DNA from: Scilla litardierei | Taxonomy: Eukaryota > Streptophyta > Magnoliopsida > Asparagales > Asparagaceae | Reading direction: 5' to 3' | Assembly (NCBI GenBank): GCA_030789695.1 | Contig: CM061139.1 | Coordinates: 203,395,641 to 203,459,640 of the forward strand | DNA: 64,000 bases | Shown here: positions 63,284 to 64,000 of the stretch, in pieces | Position numbering within the stretch: position 1 is the stretch's first letter | How the letters are laid out: every line of letters starts with the position of its first letter | The notes under the pieces: model-generated | Database searches by the model: none | What the model saw: the letters and a program-made list of their open reading frames with translations, nothing else | Told to the model about the DNA's origin: nothing | Program-made: the position numbers and the translations under genes

Positions 63284-63625
63284 TAATCTGGTGTAAAAAC
63301 TGGGTTTTTCACACCGTGCAAAAAGATTTTTTTGAATTTTTTTTGTTTAATCTATACAATTATATACCACATTGAAAATAATGGATGAACCCTAGGGAGA
63401 TTTGAGCACCGATCAACCTGTTACAAAATTTAATGGTTTCAAAACAATAGAACTTTTTGAAATGCCTTGATCGAAGCCAAATCACATTATTTTTCAACCA
63501 TTATTTTTGAGGGGTGTGTAACAACATGAAATGAAGGTGGGAAAAAATTTTGAAAAAAAAAATTCAAAAATAAAAATAACTTTTTCGCATGGACATTTCC
63601 GTGTGAAATGTTCTTATTTGAAGAT
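63284..63625. mobile_element. Foldback element F5, second copy of the F1 family
   Basis: Matches 61253-61628 through shared words: TGAAATGCCTTGATCGAAG, CAACCATTATTTTTGAGG, ATATACC...GAAAATAATGG and AAATGTTCTTATTTGAA. The terminal pairing is weaker than in F1. It ends at an (AC)n tract. Confidence 0.75.
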
Positions 63626-64000
63626 TTACACACACACACACATGACCTTTTTACTAAGTGGTAACTATATCAACAAAGCCTAAACTTCAAATGAACTAGC
63701 TTAGGTGTCAATTAGCTTCTTTTCCTGGATCCTTTTGTTTGATTTTTTAAAAACTTGATCAACGTCTATAGATTTTTGTCATTGAAATGTTATTTATTTT
63801 TTCTTTTTATTACTAATAGAACGCCTTCTAATCAATATGGGTATTGAAGTGTCTTATATATAAATACCATTCAATGCACGCACGCATGCGCGCGATTGTA
63901 TAGCCCATCCTTGCATACAATTTTGTAAGAATTTGCAGTGTTCGAGTGTCAGTATCCTTGTCTATGTCCGTGTCATGTCATATCCATGTATCGTGTCTGT
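63626..64000. other. Right edge, nothing recognised
   Basis: Apart from a short (AC)n tract at about 63629-63642 and a CGCACGCATGCGCGCG word near 63877-63893, no gene, RNA or element end was recognised. Confidence 0.45.

Overview
The window looks like repeat-rich nuclear DNA of a flowering plant. This rests on the families present: Tat/Retand-type and chromovirus Ty3/Gypsy elements, Sirevirus-like and other Ty1/Copia elements, Helitrons, hAT transposons, small foldback elements in (TA)n tracts, and one plant-type RAD23 gene copy with short introns. The species cannot be named from sequence alone. I see no intact host gene. The only host-type gene is a broken, intron-containing RAD23 copy on the minus strand (28952-32156). 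Everything else recognisable is transposable-element DNA of several ages.

Layout, left to right. 1-2188: minus-strand Copia remnant running off the left edge. 2557-7189: minus-oriented solo LTR with an exact 5-bp target duplication (ATGTT), interrupted by two head-to-head Helitrons (4112-4728 and 4837-5529). 7479-27058: a 19.6-kb plus-strand Tat-lineage Gypsy element with 1.12-kb LTRs, degenerate gag, protease, RT, RNase H, a second archaeal-type RNase H and integrase, then an 81-bp tandem array and a long duplicated 3' UTR. A 6.7-kb minus-strand gag-only Sirevirus-like element (14834-21523) sits inside that array, flanked by the 5-bp duplication AGAAG. Its LTRs differ at under about 1% of sites and those of the Tat host at about 2.5%, which fits the nesting order.

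27064-28560: host-like DNA and a Copia LTR/leader fragment. 28952-32156: RAD23 pseudogene, with a 0.9-kb inverted repeat in its last intron. 32.5-38.2 kb: degraded LTR-type repeats, a 694-bp non-autonomous hAT element (32917-33610, 8-bp duplication GTTCCAAA) and a probable plus-strand solo LTR ending at 37081. 38880-45075: a 6.2-kb relative of that hAT element with a dead minus-strand transposase gene (8-bp duplication CTTCTAAT). 45151-51015: minus-strand chromovirus, Reina-like in size (5-bp duplication AATTC). From 51461 to about 54.8 kb: probable minus-strand solo LTR. 56243-61032: very old Gypsy element keeping only gag and protease traces. 61.18-63.63 kb: a dense patch of foldback elements and two abutting Helitrons among (TA)n tracts.

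No element looks fully autonomous. The only long intact frame is the 689-codon gag of the Sirevirus-like element, which lacks pol and would need enzymes supplied by a relative. All calls were made by reading the sequence and the conceptual translations. No alignment or database search was run, and element ages are by-eye LTR comparisons.
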